Shown: in pieces, positions 50,311 through 59,453 of the stretch | Layout of the letters: every line of letters starts with the position of its first letter | How positions within the stretch are numbered: the stretch's first letter is position 1 | Made by a program: the position numbers and the translations under genes | Notes under the pieces: model-generated | Told to the model about the DNA's origin: nothing | What the model saw: only the letters and a program-made list of their open reading frames with translations | The model's database searches: none | NCBI RefSeq assembly: GCF_000701365.1 | Contig: NZ_JNIK01000018.1 | Span: 62,001-126,000, forward strand | Source: Blastococcus sp. URHD0036 | GTDB lineage: Bacteria; Actinomycetota; Actinomycetes; Mycobacteriales; Geodermatophilaceae | Direction: 5' to 3' | Length of the DNA: 64,000 nucleotides

Positions 50311-51513
50311 CTAGTCGGCGATCAGGTCCCGCTGGGCCGGGAGCAGCTCGTTCATCCGCGTGTAGTCGTCCGGCGCGGTCAGGCCGCCGACGTCGACGCT
50401 GGCCAGGAAGGTGCGGAACCCGACGTAGCAGCGCTGGTAGAACGCGCCGTCGCCGGCGTCGAACACGAAGCAGGGGGCCGCCGGGATGGCCGGCAGCACG
50501 AACGGGGTGCCGCCGAACGCGGTGGTCTCCAGCTCGCGGAACCCGTTGTAGACCGCGTTCGTCTGGTCCACCGTGCCGAACCGGTACACCGCGACGGCGT
50601 AGAGCGCGTCGCCCTCGTCGGACTGCTTGGCGTAGAAGCCGGTGAACCCGTTGGCGCCGAGCAGCTGCCGCTCGCGGGCCGGGTCGATGGCGACCCGCAG
50701 GTAGCCCTCGAAGTCGTAGGGACCGGAGAAGTCGTTGAAGTCCCCCGGCGGGTCGAGCGTCATCGCCTGCAGGCCGTCCGGGTCGGTGGGCAGCGCCGGG
50801 ACGTCCGCCTGGGGCGTCGGGGTGAAGCCCTGCAGCAGGCCGACCTGGTCGCCGAGCACGCGGGCGATGTCGTCCCCGGCTGCCGCGGCCGGGCCCTCGT
50901 GGAAGACGTAGGCCACCATCCGGCCGACCGGCACGAACGCCTGGACGGTGGCGTCGGCGCCGTCCTGCAGGAGCAGCGCCCCACCGTCGGTCGCGACCGG
51001 CACCTCCTCGTACCCGTCGATCGCCTGCGCGGCGACCAGCTCCTCCGCCGCCTGCACGGCCGATTCCGGGTCGGAGAGCTCCATGACCAGGGTGAGGGTC
51101 GCGTAGGTGCCGTCCGCCGTCTGGTTGCACTGCCCCCAGGCGGTCACGAAGCCCCAGCGCTCGAGGACGTCGGCGGCGGTCCCCCGGGTGAAGTAGGTGC
51201 CCTCGATGCCGTCGGCCGTCGTGGCCGGCCCCGAGGGGAAGCACGGCTCCGTGCGGTCGGGGAAGCTCGTCTCGACCAGCGCCGTCACCGAGGCGATGCG
51301 GTGGGCCTCCAGGAGCAGTCCCACCCCGCGCGCCGGCGGCGGGATCACGTCGATGTCGGGCTCGGTGGTCTGCGGGGCGCTCGTGCTGGGCGACGGCTCG
51401 GGCGTCGGCTCCGGCGTCGACGCGGGGCTGGCCGTGCCGTCCAGCGTGCTCGTGCACCCGGCCAGCACCGCGACCGCGGCGGCCACGGCGAGGGCACGCG
51501 CGCGCCGGGTCAC
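50311..51513 (-). CDS. Secreted lipoprotein of unknown function
   Basis: A 400-residue protein with a basic start (VTRRARAL), a hydrophobic core and the lipobox VLAGC, so it is probably lipid-anchored at the outer face of the membrane. A Thr/Pro/Ser-rich linker (residues 25-52) precedes a globular part of about 340 residues with four or more cysteines. No enzyme motif was recognised. The start overlaps the carbonic anhydrase stop by four bases, suggesting one transcript. Confidence 0.85.
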   Translation of the reverse strand: MTRRARALAVAAAVAVLAGCTSTLDGTASPASTPEPTPEPSPSTSAPQTTEPDIDVIPPPARGVGLLLEAHRIASVTALVETSFPDRTEPCFPSGPATTADGIEGTYFTRGTAADVLERWGFVTAWGQCNQTADGTYATLTLVMELSDPESAVQAAEELVAAQAIDGYEEVPVATDGGALLLQDGADATVQAFVPVGRMVAYVFHEGPAAAAGDDIARVLGDQVGLLQGFTPTPQADVPALPTDPDGLQAMTLDPPGDFNDFSGPYDFEGYLRVAIDPARERQLLGANGFTGFYAKQSDEGDALYAVAVYRFGTVDQTNAVYNGFRELETTAFGGTPFVLPAIPAAPCFVFDAGDGAFYQRCYVGFRTFLASVDVGGLTAPDDYTRMNELLPAQRDLIAD

Positions 51514-51998
51514 GGGGAGACCTGGCGCAGCCGTCCCGTGGCGACGTCGTAGACGGTGCCGCAGATGTCCTTGGAGATCAGGTACGGGCTCTCCTGCAGC
51601 AGCCGGATGGACTCCCGGACGTCGGCATCGACGTCGGTGAAGGTGCGCGCGGCCCACGGCGGGCGGGCGCCGGTGGCCTGCTCCACCAGGTCGGCGAACG
51701 ACGCGTCGTCGGTCTTCTGGAGACCGCAGTCGGTGTGGTGGACGAGCACGATCTCCCGGGTGCCGAGCACGTGCTGGGAGATGGTGAGCGACCGGATGGT
51801 GTCCTCGGTGACCACGCCGCCGGCGTTGCGGATGACGTGGGCGTCGCCCACGGCGAGCCCCAGCAGCGGGAACAGCGGCATGCGGGAGTCCATGCAGGCG
51901 ACGACCGCGACCTTGCGCGCCGGGGCCACCGGCAGCCCCCCGGAGAAGGACTGCGCCCACTCCTCGTTCGCTGCCAGCATCTGCTCGTACTCGGCCAT
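51510..51998 (-). CDS. Beta-carbonic anhydrase
   Basis: A 162-residue zinc enzyme hydrating CO2. Ligands are in ACMDSRM (Cys with the Asp-Arg dyad) and HHTDCG (His and Cys), with RNAGG between. The length matches the compact actinobacterial type (plant-like class B). AGGAGGCTGGTCG precedes the ATG. It is divergent from moeA. Confidence 0.94.
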   Translation of the reverse strand: MAEYEQMLAANEEWAQSFSGGLPVAPARKVAVVACMDSRMPLFPLLGLAVGDAHVIRNAGGVVTEDTIRSLTISQHVLGTREIVLVHHTDCGLQKTDDASFADLVEQATGARPPWAARTFTDVDADVRESIRLLQESPYLISKDICGTVYDVATGRLRQVSP

Positions 51999-52068
51999 CG
52001 ACCAGCCTCCTGTGGGTTCCGCCAGGGCGGATAGAGGTTAACGGCGGCGCGTCGGCCAGGATGGCGGG

Positions 52069-53262
52069 GTGCGGACCGTCGAGGAACACCGGGCAGTGGT
52101 CACCGGCCTGCTGCCGCGCATGCCGGTGGAGCGGGTACCCCTGGAGCAGGCGCACGGGCGGGTGCTGGCCGAGGACCTGCCGGCGCTGGTCGCGCTGCCC
52201 GGCTTCGACAACTCGGCGATGGACGGCTACGCCGCCCGGGCCGCCGAGCTCGCCCAGCTGCCCGCCCGGCTGCCGGTCGCCGACGACATCCCGGCCGGCC
52301 GTACCGACGTCCGCCCCCTGGAGCCGGGCACGGTGCAGCGGATCATGACCGGCGCACCGCTGCCCACCGGCGCGGACGTCGTCATCCCCGTCGAGCAGAC
52401 CGACGCCCGGACCGACGTCGTGGAGATCCGGTCCTGCCCGGCGGTCGGCACCCACCTGCGGCGGGCCGGGGAGGACATCGCCGCGGGCACCGTCGCGCTG
52501 GCGGCCGGCACCCCGCTCGGCGCCGCACAGCTCGGCCTGGCGGCCGCGGTCGGCCACTCCGAGCTGCCGGTCGCCCGGCGGCCGCGGGTCCTGGTCCTCT
52601 CCACCGGCAGCGAGCTCGTCGCACCCGGCGCCGAGCTGCTACCCGGCCAGATCTACGAGTCCAACTCCGCGCTGCTCGCCGCCGCGGTCGAGGACGCCGG
52701 CGGCACCGCCCGGCGGCTGCACTTCGTGCCCGACGACGTCGACCAGTTCCTCACCACGGTGCGCGCCGAGCTGGCCACCGCCGACCTGCTCGTCACCAGC
52801 GGCGGCGTGAGCGCCGGCGCCTACGAGGTGGTCAAGGACGCCTTCGCCGGGCTGGGCACGGTCGACTTCGTGAAGGTGGCCATGCAGCCGGGCGGCCCCC
52901 AGGGGGCGGGCACCGTGGACGGCGTCCCGGTGGTCACCCTGCCCGGCAACCCGGTCAGCTCGTTCGTCTCCTTCGAGGTGTTCGTGCGCCCCGCGCTGCG
53001 CCGCGCCCTGGGCCACGCCTCGCCGGACCGGCTGCGCGCCCCGGCGACGCTCACCGAGCCGCTGCGCTCCCCGCCCGGCCGCCGCCAGTTCCTGCGCGGC
53101 CGTTACGACGGCGGGCAGGTCTCCCAGGTCGGCGGTCCGGGCTCGCACCTCGTCGCCCACCTGGCCCGCGCCAACTGCCTGGTCGTCGTCCCCGAGGACG
53201 TCACCGAACTGCCCGCCGGCGCCGCCGTGGACGTCGTCCTGATCGAGGGAGCACTGCAATGA
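52069..53262 (+). CDS. moeA: Molybdopterin molybdotransferase
   Basis: A 397-residue MoeA that inserts molybdate into adenylated molybdopterin. PGFDNSAMDGYA, MTGAPLPTGADVV, VLSTGSEL, TSGGVSAGAYE and PGNPVSSFV are the family signatures. GTG start with no clear Shine-Dalgarno; CAGGAT six bases upstream may be a -10 box. It overlaps moaC by four bases, heading moeA-moaC-mog. Confidence 0.95.
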   Translation: MRTVEEHRAVVTGLLPRMPVERVPLEQAHGRVLAEDLPALVALPGFDNSAMDGYAARAAELAQLPARLPVADDIPAGRTDVRPLEPGTVQRIMTGAPLPTGADVVIPVEQTDARTDVVEIRSCPAVGTHLRRAGEDIAAGTVALAAGTPLGAAQLGLAAAVGHSELPVARRPRVLVLSTGSELVAPGAELLPGQIYESNSALLAAAVEDAGGTARRLHFVPDDVDQFLTTVRAELATADLLVTSGGVSAGAYEVVKDAFAGLGTVDFVKVAMQPGGPQGAGTVDGVPVVTLPGNPVSSFVSFEVFVRPALRRALGHASPDRLRAPATLTEPLRSPPGRRQFLRGRYDGGQVSQVGGPGSHLVAHLARANCLVVVPEDVTELPAGAAVDVVLIEGALQ

Positions 53263-53732
53263 GCGACGCGAGGCTGACCCACGTCGACGAGACCGGGGCA
53301 GCCCGGATGGTGGACGTCTCCGCCAAGGCCGTGACCGCCCGCGAGGCCACCGCCGCCGGCCGGGTCCTGGTCAGCCCCGAGGTGGTGGCGCTGCTGCGCG
53401 GGGAGGGCGTGCCGAAGGGCGACGCGATCGCGGTGGCCCGGATCGCCGGCATCGCCGGGGCCAAGCGGACGCCGGACCTGATCCCGCTGTGCCACCCCAT
53501 CGCGCTGCACGGCGTGACGGTCGAGCTCGAGGTGACCGACGAGGCCGTGGAGATCACCGCGACCGCGCGCACCGCCGACCGCACCGGGATCGAGATGGAG
53601 GCGCTGACCTCGGTCGCCGTCGCCGGGCTGACGGTGATCGACATGGTGAAGGCCGTGGACCCGCGGGCCTCGATCACCGACGTGCGGCTGCTGGCCAAGT
53701 CCGGCGGCAAGAGCGGGGAGTGGCGGCGGTGA
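53259..53732 (+). CDS. moaC: Cyclic pyranopterin monophosphate synthase
   Basis: A 157-residue MoaC that converts the 3',8-cyclo-GTP product of MoaA to cyclic pyranopterin monophosphate. MVDVSAKAVTAREA, LIPLCHPIALHG and the C-terminal LLAKSGGKSGEW are diagnostic. Both ends overlap neighbouring molybdenum-cofactor genes by four bases. Confidence 0.96.
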   Translation: MSDARLTHVDETGAARMVDVSAKAVTAREATAAGRVLVSPEVVALLRGEGVPKGDAIAVARIAGIAGAKRTPDLIPLCHPIALHGVTVELEVTDEAVEITATARTADRTGIEMEALTSVAVAGLTVIDMVKAVDPRASITDVRLLAKSGGKSGEWRR

Positions 53733-54217
53733 CCCTCCCCGAGGGGGCGCGGGCCGTCGTGGTCACCGCCTCCAACCGGGCGTCGGCCGGGGTCTACGCG
53801 GACCGCAGCGGGACGGTGCTCGCCGAGGGGCTGCGCGGGCTGGGGTTCGCGGTCGAGGGCCCGCACGTGCTGCCCGACGACCGGGCGGCGCTGGCCGGGG
53901 TGCTGCGCGAGGCCGTGGCGTCAGGGGCGGACGTCGTCCTCACCACCGGCGGCACCGGCCTCTCCCCCACCGACGTCACCCCGGAGGCGACCCGCGACGT
54001 GCTGGAGCGGGAGGCGCCGGGCATCGCCGACGCCGTCCGCCGGTACGGAGCTCCTCAGGTGCCCACCGCGGTGCTCTCCCGGGGGCTGGCCGGGACCGCG
54101 GGGCGGACGCTGATCGTGAACCTGCCGGGCTCCACCGGTGGGGTGCGCGACGGCCTCGCCGTCCTCGGTCCACTGCTCCCCCACGTCGTCAGCCAGCTCC
54201 GCGGCGGCGACCACTGA
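53729..54217 (+). CDS. MogA/MoaB-type molybdopterin adenylyltransferase
   Basis: A 162-residue MPT-binding protein: VVVTASNRASAGVYADRSG, LTTGGTGLSPTDVTPEAT and VNLPGSTGGVRDGL are the MoaB/Mog signatures. It probably adenylates molybdopterin before MoeA acts; whether it is MoaB or MogA cannot be decided from sequence alone. The stop lies within the start of the long palindrome shared with fdhD. Confidence 0.92.
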   Translation: MTLPEGARAVVVTASNRASAGVYADRSGTVLAEGLRGLGFAVEGPHVLPDDRAALAGVLREAVASGADVVLTTGGTGLSPTDVTPEATRDVLEREAPGIADAVRRYGAPQVPTAVLSRGLAGTAGRTLIVNLPGSTGGVRDGLAVLGPLLPHVVSQLRGGDH

Positions 54218-54265
54218 GTGGAGTGTGAGAACACAGGTTTCCTGCGCTCTCACACTCCACTCAGT
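54213..54265. terminator. Long palindromic terminator, second copy
   Basis: 25-base arms around TTT (ACTGAGTGGAGTGTGAGA... and complement). The central 39 bases match 28883-28921 with two changes. On the minus strand the two changes make G-U wobbles, on the plus strand A-C mismatches, so it suits fdhD termination best. Confidence 0.88.
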
Positions 54266-55077
54266 CGCTCGGTCCTCGTGTAGACGTTGCAGCCGTCGCC
54301 GCGGAGGAAGCCGACCAGCGTGATGCCGACGTCGGCCGCGAGCTCCACCGCCAGCGACGACGGCGCCGACACCGCGGCCAGGACCGGGATCCCGGCCATC
54401 GCCGCCTTCTGGGTCAGCTCGAAGCTCGCCCGGCCGCTGACCATGAGCACGTGCCCGGCCAGGGGCAGCCGCCCGGCGCGGAGGGCGTCGCCCACCACCT
54501 TGTCGACGGCGTTGTGCCGGCCGACGTCCTCGCGCAGCGCCACGAGCTCGCCGTCGGCGGTGAACAGCCCGGCGGCGTGCAGCCCGCCGGTCTTGTCGAA
54601 CACCTGCTGGGCGGCCCGTAGCCGGTCCGGCAGGGCCAGCAGCGTCTCCAGCGGCAGCCGCACGCCGTCGGCGGCGACGTCGTGCCGGGTCCGGGTGCGG
54701 ATGGCGTCGATGCTGGCCTTGCCGCAGACCCCGCAGGAGCTGGACGTGAGGAAGTTGCGGTCCAGCGCGGTGTCGGGCGCCTCGACGCCCGGGGCCAGGT
54801 CGACGTCGACCACGTTGTAGGTGTTGCGGCCGTCGGCGTCGACGGAGTCGCAGTAGCGCAGCGCCAGCACGTCGGCGTCGGAGGCGATGACGCCCTCGGT
54901 GGCGAGGAACCCGTGCACGAGGTCGAAGTCGTCGCCGGGGGTCCGCATCGTGACCGCCAGCGGGGTCCCCGACAGCCGGATCTCCAGCGGCTCCTCGGCC
55001 GCCACGGTGTCCGGGCGGGTCGTCCGGTGCTCTCCGCGGATGCGCAGCACCGGCGTTCGGCTCGTGACTCGTCCCAC
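54250..55077 (-). CDS. fdhD: Formate dehydrogenase accessory sulfurtransferase FdhD
   Basis: A 275-residue sulfurtransferase that passes sulfur to the molybdenum cofactor of formate dehydrogenases. The catalytic cysteine pair is in SCGVCGKASI; EDVGRHNAVDKVVG and MVSGRASFEL are typical. TACCGT eight bases before the GTG suggests a near-leaderless mRNA. It ends Ser-Gly-Val inside the palindrome. No formate dehydrogenase gene is in the window. Confidence 0.95.
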   Translation of the reverse strand: MGRVTSRTPVLRIRGEHRTTRPDTVAAEEPLEIRLSGTPLAVTMRTPGDDFDLVHGFLATEGVIASDADVLALRYCDSVDADGRNTYNVVDVDLAPGVEAPDTALDRNFLTSSSCGVCGKASIDAIRTRTRHDVAADGVRLPLETLLALPDRLRAAQQVFDKTGGLHAAGLFTADGELVALREDVGRHNAVDKVVGDALRAGRLPLAGHVLMVSGRASFELTQKAAMAGIPVLAAVSAPSSLAVELAADVGITLVGFLRGDGCNVYTRTERLSGV

Positions 55078-55118
55078 GAGTCGCGACGGTACCCACGCCG
55101 GGGCAATACGGTTCGCCC

Positions 55119-55715
55119 GTGCCCGCCCTGACGCCCTACGCCGCCGTCGTCCTCGCCGGTGGGCGCGCGGCCCGGCTGGGAGGCCAGGCCAAGCCCCAGC
55201 TCGAGGTCGGGGGCCGCACCATGCTGGCCGCGGTGCTCGCGGCGGTGACCGACGCCGAGCCGCGGGTGGTGGTGGGCCCGCCGCAGCCGGTCCCCGACGG
55301 CGTCGTGGTCCTCCGCGAGACGCCGCCCGGCGGCGGCCCGGTCGCGGCGATGCGCGCGGGACTGGCGCGGGTCGAGGCCGACGTCGTCGCCGTCCTCGCC
55401 GGGGACCTGCCGTTCCTCACCGCCGCGATCGTCACCCAGCTGCGGGAGCGGCTCACCGACGACGGCGTCCTGGTGGTCGATGACGCCGGGCGCGACCAGT
55501 TCCTCCTCGGCGTCTGGCGGGCCGCCTCACTGCGGCGCGCCCTCGCCGGGGCGCCCGCCCACGCGCCGGTCCGGCGGGTGGTCGCCGGCCTCGCCGTCAC
55601 CCGCTGGCGGCCGCCGGTCGAGCCAGGGAGCCCCGCGCCGTGGACCGACTGCGACACCCCGGCCGACCTCGCCCGGGCCCGGGCCACGGCGGCCGGTCAG
55701 GCCCCGCCGGGCTGA
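55119..55715 (+). CDS. mobA: Molybdenum cofactor guanylyltransferase
   Basis: A 198-residue nucleotidyltransferase: LAGGRAARLGGQAKPQLEVGG (GTP loop), RETPPGGGPVAAMRAGL, LAGDLPF (metal Asp) and WTDCDTPADL. It turns Mo-MPT into the MGD cofactor, which fits fdhD next door. TACGGT lies six bases before the GTG, so the mRNA is probably leaderless. Convergent with the AraC gene, overlapping by 19 bases. Confidence 0.88.
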   Translation: MPALTPYAAVVLAGGRAARLGGQAKPQLEVGGRTMLAAVLAAVTDAEPRVVVGPPQPVPDGVVVLRETPPGGGPVAAMRAGLARVEADVVAVLAGDLPFLTAAIVTQLRERLTDDGVLVVDDAGRDQFLLGVWRAASLRRALAGAPAHAPVRRVVAGLAVTRWRPPVEPGSPAPWTDCDTPADLARARATAAGQAPPG

Positions 55716-56488
55716 CCGGCCGACCGCCAGGCACCCGGGGGCATGCCGTACCGCCGGCGGAACGCCGCGGCGAACCCCGTCGCCGACGAGTAGCCCACGC
55801 GCCGGGCGACCGCCGCGACCGGGACGCCCCGCTCCAGCAGCGGCAGCGCGGCGCGGACGCGCGCCCGGCTGCGCCACTCGGTGAACGGCAGGCCGGTCTC
55901 GTCGACGAAGGACCGCCGGAGGGTGCTCTCGCCGACCCGCAACCGGCGCGCCCACGACCGCAGCGGTGTGCCGTCCGCCGGGTCGGCGAGCAGCCGGGCG
56001 GCGACCGCGCGGGCCCGGGGATCGGCCGGCACGGCCAGCCCGTCGTCGGGCACGGCGGCACCGTCGAGCTCGTGCCGGACCAGGGCCAGCGCCTCGCCGG
56101 CCAGCGGCTGCACCCCCTCGGCGGCGGCGAGGAAGACCAGGAGCTCGCGCAGCAGCGGACTCACCGCGACCTGCACCGGTACCGGCGCCGCGTCCGGCCA
56201 GGCGGCGGGCCGGACGTACAGGCAGTGCAGCGCCGCCGGGAGCACGAGGACGACGTCGTGCGCCGTCCCGCCCGGCACGAGGAGCGCCCGTGACGGCGGG
56301 AGAAGCCACGACTGCCGGCCGGTGAGGACGCGGGCCGCCCCGGTCGCCGTCCACACCAGCTGGTGCTCCGCGTGGTCGTGGAGACCCCACCCGCCCGGCT
56401 CCTCCGCCGGGAAGCGGCACGTCCACGCCGGGAGCCCGTCGACGCCGGGGTGCACGTCGCGCGGCACGGCCGCCACCGTCGCGGTCAC
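55697..56488 (-). CDS. AraC-family transcriptional regulator
   Basis: A 263-residue regulator with an N-terminal cupin-like sensing domain (HDHAEHQLVWTATGAARVLTG) and two C-terminal helix-turn-helices (LRVGESTLRRSF, ARRVGYSSATGFAAAFRRRYGMPPGAW). GTG start with AGGAGGT close ahead. Divergent from an iron-type substrate-binding protein; AraC regulators in this position often respond to siderophores. Confidence 0.9.
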   Translation of the reverse strand: MTATVAAVPRDVHPGVDGLPAWTCRFPAEEPGGWGLHDHAEHQLVWTATGAARVLTGRQSWLLPPSRALLVPGGTAHDVVLVLPAALHCLYVRPAAWPDAAPVPVQVAVSPLLRELLVFLAAAEGVQPLAGEALALVRHELDGAAVPDDGLAVPADPRARAVAARLLADPADGTPLRSWARRLRVGESTLRRSFVDETGLPFTEWRSRARVRAALPLLERGVPVAAVARRVGYSSATGFAAAFRRRYGMPPGAWRSAGQPGGA

Positions 56489-56545
56489 TGCACCTCCTGG
56501 GCGCTGGTCGTCCGATCCCGAGCGCTCAGCTACGTCCGGCGTCGG

Positions 56546-56564
56546 TAAGGGCAGCCTAACCTCA
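56546..56564. promoter_or_regulatory. Possible iron box (IdeR/DmdR-type)
   Basis: TAAGGGCAGCCTAACCTCA matches the palindromic consensus TTAGGTTAGGCTAACCTAA at 14 of 19 positions; the right half is nearly perfect. It lies between the AraC gene and the binding-protein gene. Confidence 0.6.
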
Positions 56565-56598
56565 CGGCGTTCACCGTCCCGGTCCGAGGAGATCACCC

Positions 56599-57624
56599 GT
56601 GTCCCGCCGTCCGTTTCGCACCCGCCTGCTGATCCCGCTCGCCGTCCTGTCGCTGGTCGGCGCCTGCTCCGCGGAGGACGGAGACGAGCCGTCCGCCGCA
56701 GGGGACGGCGACGGCGTCTTCCCGGTCACCGTCGAGCACGCCTTCGGCGGGACGACGGTCCCGGAACGGCCGCAGCGGGTGGTCACCGTCGGCTACACCG
56801 AGCAGGACACCGTCCTCGCCCTCGGCGTCGTCCCGGTCGGCGTCACCGAGTGGTACGGCGACCAGCCGTCCGCGGTCTGGCCCTGGGCGCAGGACGAGCT
56901 CGGGGACGCCGAGCCCACCGTGCTGTCCGCCGACGACGGGATCAACGTCGAGGCCGTCGCCGCGCTCGAGCCCGACCTGATCATCGGCACCAACGCCGGC
57001 CTCGACGAGGAGACCTACGAGGCGCTCTCCGGGATCGCGCCCACGATCGCGCACTCCGGGGAGCAGGACGCCTACTTCGAGCCCTGGGACGTGCAGGCCG
57101 AGCTCATCGGGACGGCGCTGGGCCGGCGCGAGGAGGCGCTCGCGCTCATCGACGAGGTGAAGGGGCAGTTCGCCGACGCGGCGGCAGCCCACCCGGAGTT
57201 CGCCGGCACCACTGCGGTCTTCCTGCAGAACGCCGTCTACGACGGGTCCTTCATCGCCTACCAGGATGGGCTGTCCACCGACTTCCTCACCGACCTGGGC
57301 TTCGTCGTCCCGTCGAGCATCGAGCAGTTCGCCGCCGACGGGCAGGCCTACATCCCGCTGGAGCAGGCCGGGGTGCTCAACGACGCCGAGGTCCTCGTCT
57401 GGGGCACCGAGACGCCGGAGGACCGCCCCGCGCTGGAGGAGCAGGCGGTCTACCGGACCCTGGCGGCCGTGCAGGCCGGACGGCTCGCCTTCACCGACGA
57501 GGTCCTTGCCGGGGCCATCTACTTCACCAGCCCGCTGAGCCTGCCGTACGTCCTCGACGAGCTCGTGCCCCGGCTGGAGGCCGCCGTGGCCGGCGACCCG
57601 GCGACCCTGCCCGCGGCCGGGTGA
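56599..57624 (+). CDS. Iron-siderophore-type ABC substrate-binding lipoprotein
   Basis: A 341-residue class III periplasmic-binding-type protein. The signal has a lipobox (SLVGAC, then SAEDGDE), so it is a lipoprotein. The fold features are PQRVVTVGYTEQDTVLALG, EAVAALEPDLIIG and the C-terminal LPYVLDELVPRLEAA. It resembles FecB/FepB-like binders of ferric siderophores. GTG start with GAGGAG ahead, downstream of a possible iron box. No permease or ATPase follows, so it is an orphan that must share a transporter encoded elsewhere. Confidence 0.88.
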   Translation: MSRRPFRTRLLIPLAVLSLVGACSAEDGDEPSAAGDGDGVFPVTVEHAFGGTTVPERPQRVVTVGYTEQDTVLALGVVPVGVTEWYGDQPSAVWPWAQDELGDAEPTVLSADDGINVEAVAALEPDLIIGTNAGLDEETYEALSGIAPTIAHSGEQDAYFEPWDVQAELIGTALGRREEALALIDEVKGQFADAAAAHPEFAGTTAVFLQNAVYDGSFIAYQDGLSTDFLTDLGFVVPSSIEQFAADGQAYIPLEQAGVLNDAEVLVWGTETPEDRPALEEQAVYRTLAAVQAGRLAFTDEVLAGAIYFTSPLSLPYVLDELVPRLEAAVAGDPATLPAAG

Positions 57625-57654
57625 CCCTCCGCCGGCGCGGGTAGGGGTCGAGAC

Positions 57655-58317
57655 ATGCGCATCGTCATCGCCGGAGCCCACGGCCAGATCGCCCGCCGCC
57701 TCGGCCGCCTGCTCACCGCCCGCGGCGACACCGTGGTCGGGATCGTGCGCAACCCGGCGCACGAGACCGATCTCCGGGAGGACGGGGTCGAGCCGGCCGT
57801 CCTGGACCTGGAGAGCGCCTCGGTCGACGACGTCGCCGCGGTCGCCCGAGGCGCCGACGCGGTGGTCTTCGCCGCCGGCGCGGGGCCGGGCAGCGGCATC
57901 CCCCGCAAGGACACCGTCGACCGCGCCGCGGCCGTGCTGCTGGCCGACGCCGCGGAGCGGGCCGGCGTGCGGACCTACCTGCTCGTCTCCTCGATGGGCG
58001 CGGACCTCGTGGCCGGCGGTGCGACCCCCGAGGGCGTCGACGAGGTCTTCACCGCCTACCTGCGGGCCAAGCTCGCCGCCGAGGAGGACCTCCTGGGCCG
58101 CACCGGACTGACGGTCACGGTGCTGCGCCCCGGCGGATTGACCGACGACCCCGGCACCGGCTCCGTCACGCTGCACCGGTCGGTGGAGCGCGGCTCCATA
58201 CCGAGGGACGACGTCGCGGCACTGCTGGTCGCCCTGCTGGACGCCCCACGGGCCGGGGCGGTGCTGGAGGCGGTCTCCGGGCCCACGCCGATCGTCGAGG
58301 CGGTCAGGTCGGCCTGA
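57655..58317 (+). CDS. NAD(P)-binding SDR-like protein
   Basis: A 220-residue atypical short-chain dehydrogenase of the YwnB/NmrA-like group. The dinucleotide loop is [14 protein letters not shown] (residues 5-18), followed by [11 protein letters not shown] and [10 protein letters not shown], with a late [13 protein letters not shown]. The classical YxxxK pair is not obvious, so it may be a binding or regulatory protein. AGGGG precedes the ATG by seven bases. Convergent with truA, overlapping by 14 bases. Confidence 0.85.
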   Translation: MRIVIAGAHGQIARRLGRLLTARGDTVVGIVRNPAHETDLREDGVEPAVLDLESASVDDVAAVARGADAVVFAAGAGPGSGIPRKDTVDRAAAVLLADAAERAGVRTYLLVSSMGADLVAGGATPEGVDEVFTAYLRAKLAAEEDLLGRTGLTVTVLRPGGLTDDPGTGSVTLHRSVERGSIPRDDVAALLVALLDAPRAGAVLEAVSGPTPIVEAVRSA

Positions 58318-59191
58318 CCGCCCGCGTGACCTCGGCCCGGGCGGCGAGCTCGTCGTCGGGCGGGTAGTCGACCGCGAGCAGGGTCAGCCCGCCCGGCGGG
58401 ACGACGGGGACCTCGCTGGAGCGCTCGGTGGCCGTGAGCAGGGCGGCCGGCCACTCCGGCGGGCGCCGGCCCTCCCCGACGGCCGTGAGGGCGCCCACGA
58501 GGCTGCGCACCATCGAGTGGCAGAACGCGTCGGCCGAGGCGAAGACGCGGATCAGGTCCCCCTCCCGCTCGACCCGCAGGTCCAGCAGGGTCCGGATGGT
58601 CGTGGCGCCCTCGCGGCGGCGGCAGAAGGCCGCGAAGTCCTGGAGGCCCACCAGCGGTGCGGCGGCCGCGGCCATGGCGTCGGCGTCCAGGCGGCGCGGC
58701 CAGCCCACGGTGTCGGCCCGGCGCAGCGGCTCGGGCCCCGCGTCGGTGTCGGTCAGCCGGTAGACGTAGTGCCGGGCCAGCGCCCCGAACCGGGCGTCGA
58801 ACTGGGGCGGCACCTCGCGGACCGCGCGCACGGCGAGGTCGCGGGGCAGCACGCCGCGCAGCCGGCGGACCAGCTTCGCCCCCTGCTCCTCCCAGACCGC
58901 CCGCGGCACGTCCGCGTGGGCGACCTGGCCGGTCGCGTGCACGCCGGCGTCGGTCCGGCCGGCGACGGTCAGCGAGACCGGCCGGCGCAGCACCCGGGCC
59001 AGCCCCTCCTCGAGGTCGGCCTGCACCGTGCGGCCGTGGTCCCCGGGCTGCCGGGCCCAGCCGTGCAGCGCCGTCCCGTCGTAGGAGATGTCGAACCGGA
59101 GACGGACGAGCCCGCCACCGGGATCGGTGGCGGGCTCGTCGAGGTCGTGCGTGTCCAGGACGTCAGGCGGGGTCGGGGGCGGAGTCCCCAC
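58304..59191 (-). CDS. truA: tRNA pseudouridine synthase A
   Basis: About 295 residues. TruA converts U38-U40 of tRNA anticodon arms to pseudouridine. The catalytic Asp is in [33 protein letters not shown] and [15 protein letters not shown] are family motifs. The conserved part begins about 30 residues in, so the start is uncertain: GTG at 59191 or at 59224. It follows rplQ and a small acidic gene on the same strand, the usual actinobacterial order. Confidence 0.93.
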   Translation of the reverse strand: MGTPPPTPPDVLDTHDLDEPATDPGGGLVRLRFDISYDGTALHGWARQPGDHGRTVQADLEEGLARVLRRPVSLTVAGRTDAGVHATGQVAHADVPRAVWEEQGAKLVRRLRGVLPRDLAVRAVREVPPQFDARFGALARHYVYRLTDTDAGPEPLRRADTVGWPRRLDADAMAAAAAPLVGLQDFAAFCRRREGATTIRTLLDLRVEREGDLIRVFASADAFCHSMVRSLVGALTAVGEGRRPPEWPAALLTATERSSEVPVVPPGGLTLLAVDYPPDDELAARAEVTRAVRPT

Positions 59192-59453
59192 CGGGCGCGT
59201 GCGTGCTGGCGGAGGCGGCGTCACCGAGCTCGGCGGCCTCGATCTCGGCCGCGGCGGCCGCGGCCACCTCCGGCGAGAGGCCCGGGTCGTCGACGACGGC
59301 GAGGTTCTCGGCGGTCGGCTGCGGGGTGACGTTGCCGTCGTCCTGGCGGTCGCCGTCGGGGTTGTAGAGGTCGGTGACGACCTCCTGGGCCTCGGGGTCG
59401 ACCTGGCCGGAGGTGACGGCCGGCGAGGTGTCGCCGCCAGGACCCGTGGTCAC
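59163..59453 (-). CDS. Small acidic protein between rplQ and truA
   Basis: A 96-residue, very acidic, Ala/Asp/Glu/Pro-rich protein with no Lys and only one Arg. Its GTG start overlaps the rplQ stop by four bases and its end overlaps truA. No family was recognised. It may be a real disordered protein or a chance frame maintained by high GC; the tight coupling argues for the former. Confidence 0.5.
   Translation of the reverse strand: MTTGPGGDTSPAVTSGQVDPEAQEVVTDLYNPDGDRQDDGNVTPQPTAENLAVVDDPGLSPEVAAAAAAEIEAAELGDAASASTHAPGGDSAPDPA

Noticed and set aside
57642..57655. A leaderless promoter (TAGGGG) before the SDR-like gene
   Set aside because: AGGGG lies seven bases before the ATG and is better explained as a Shine-Dalgarno sequence.
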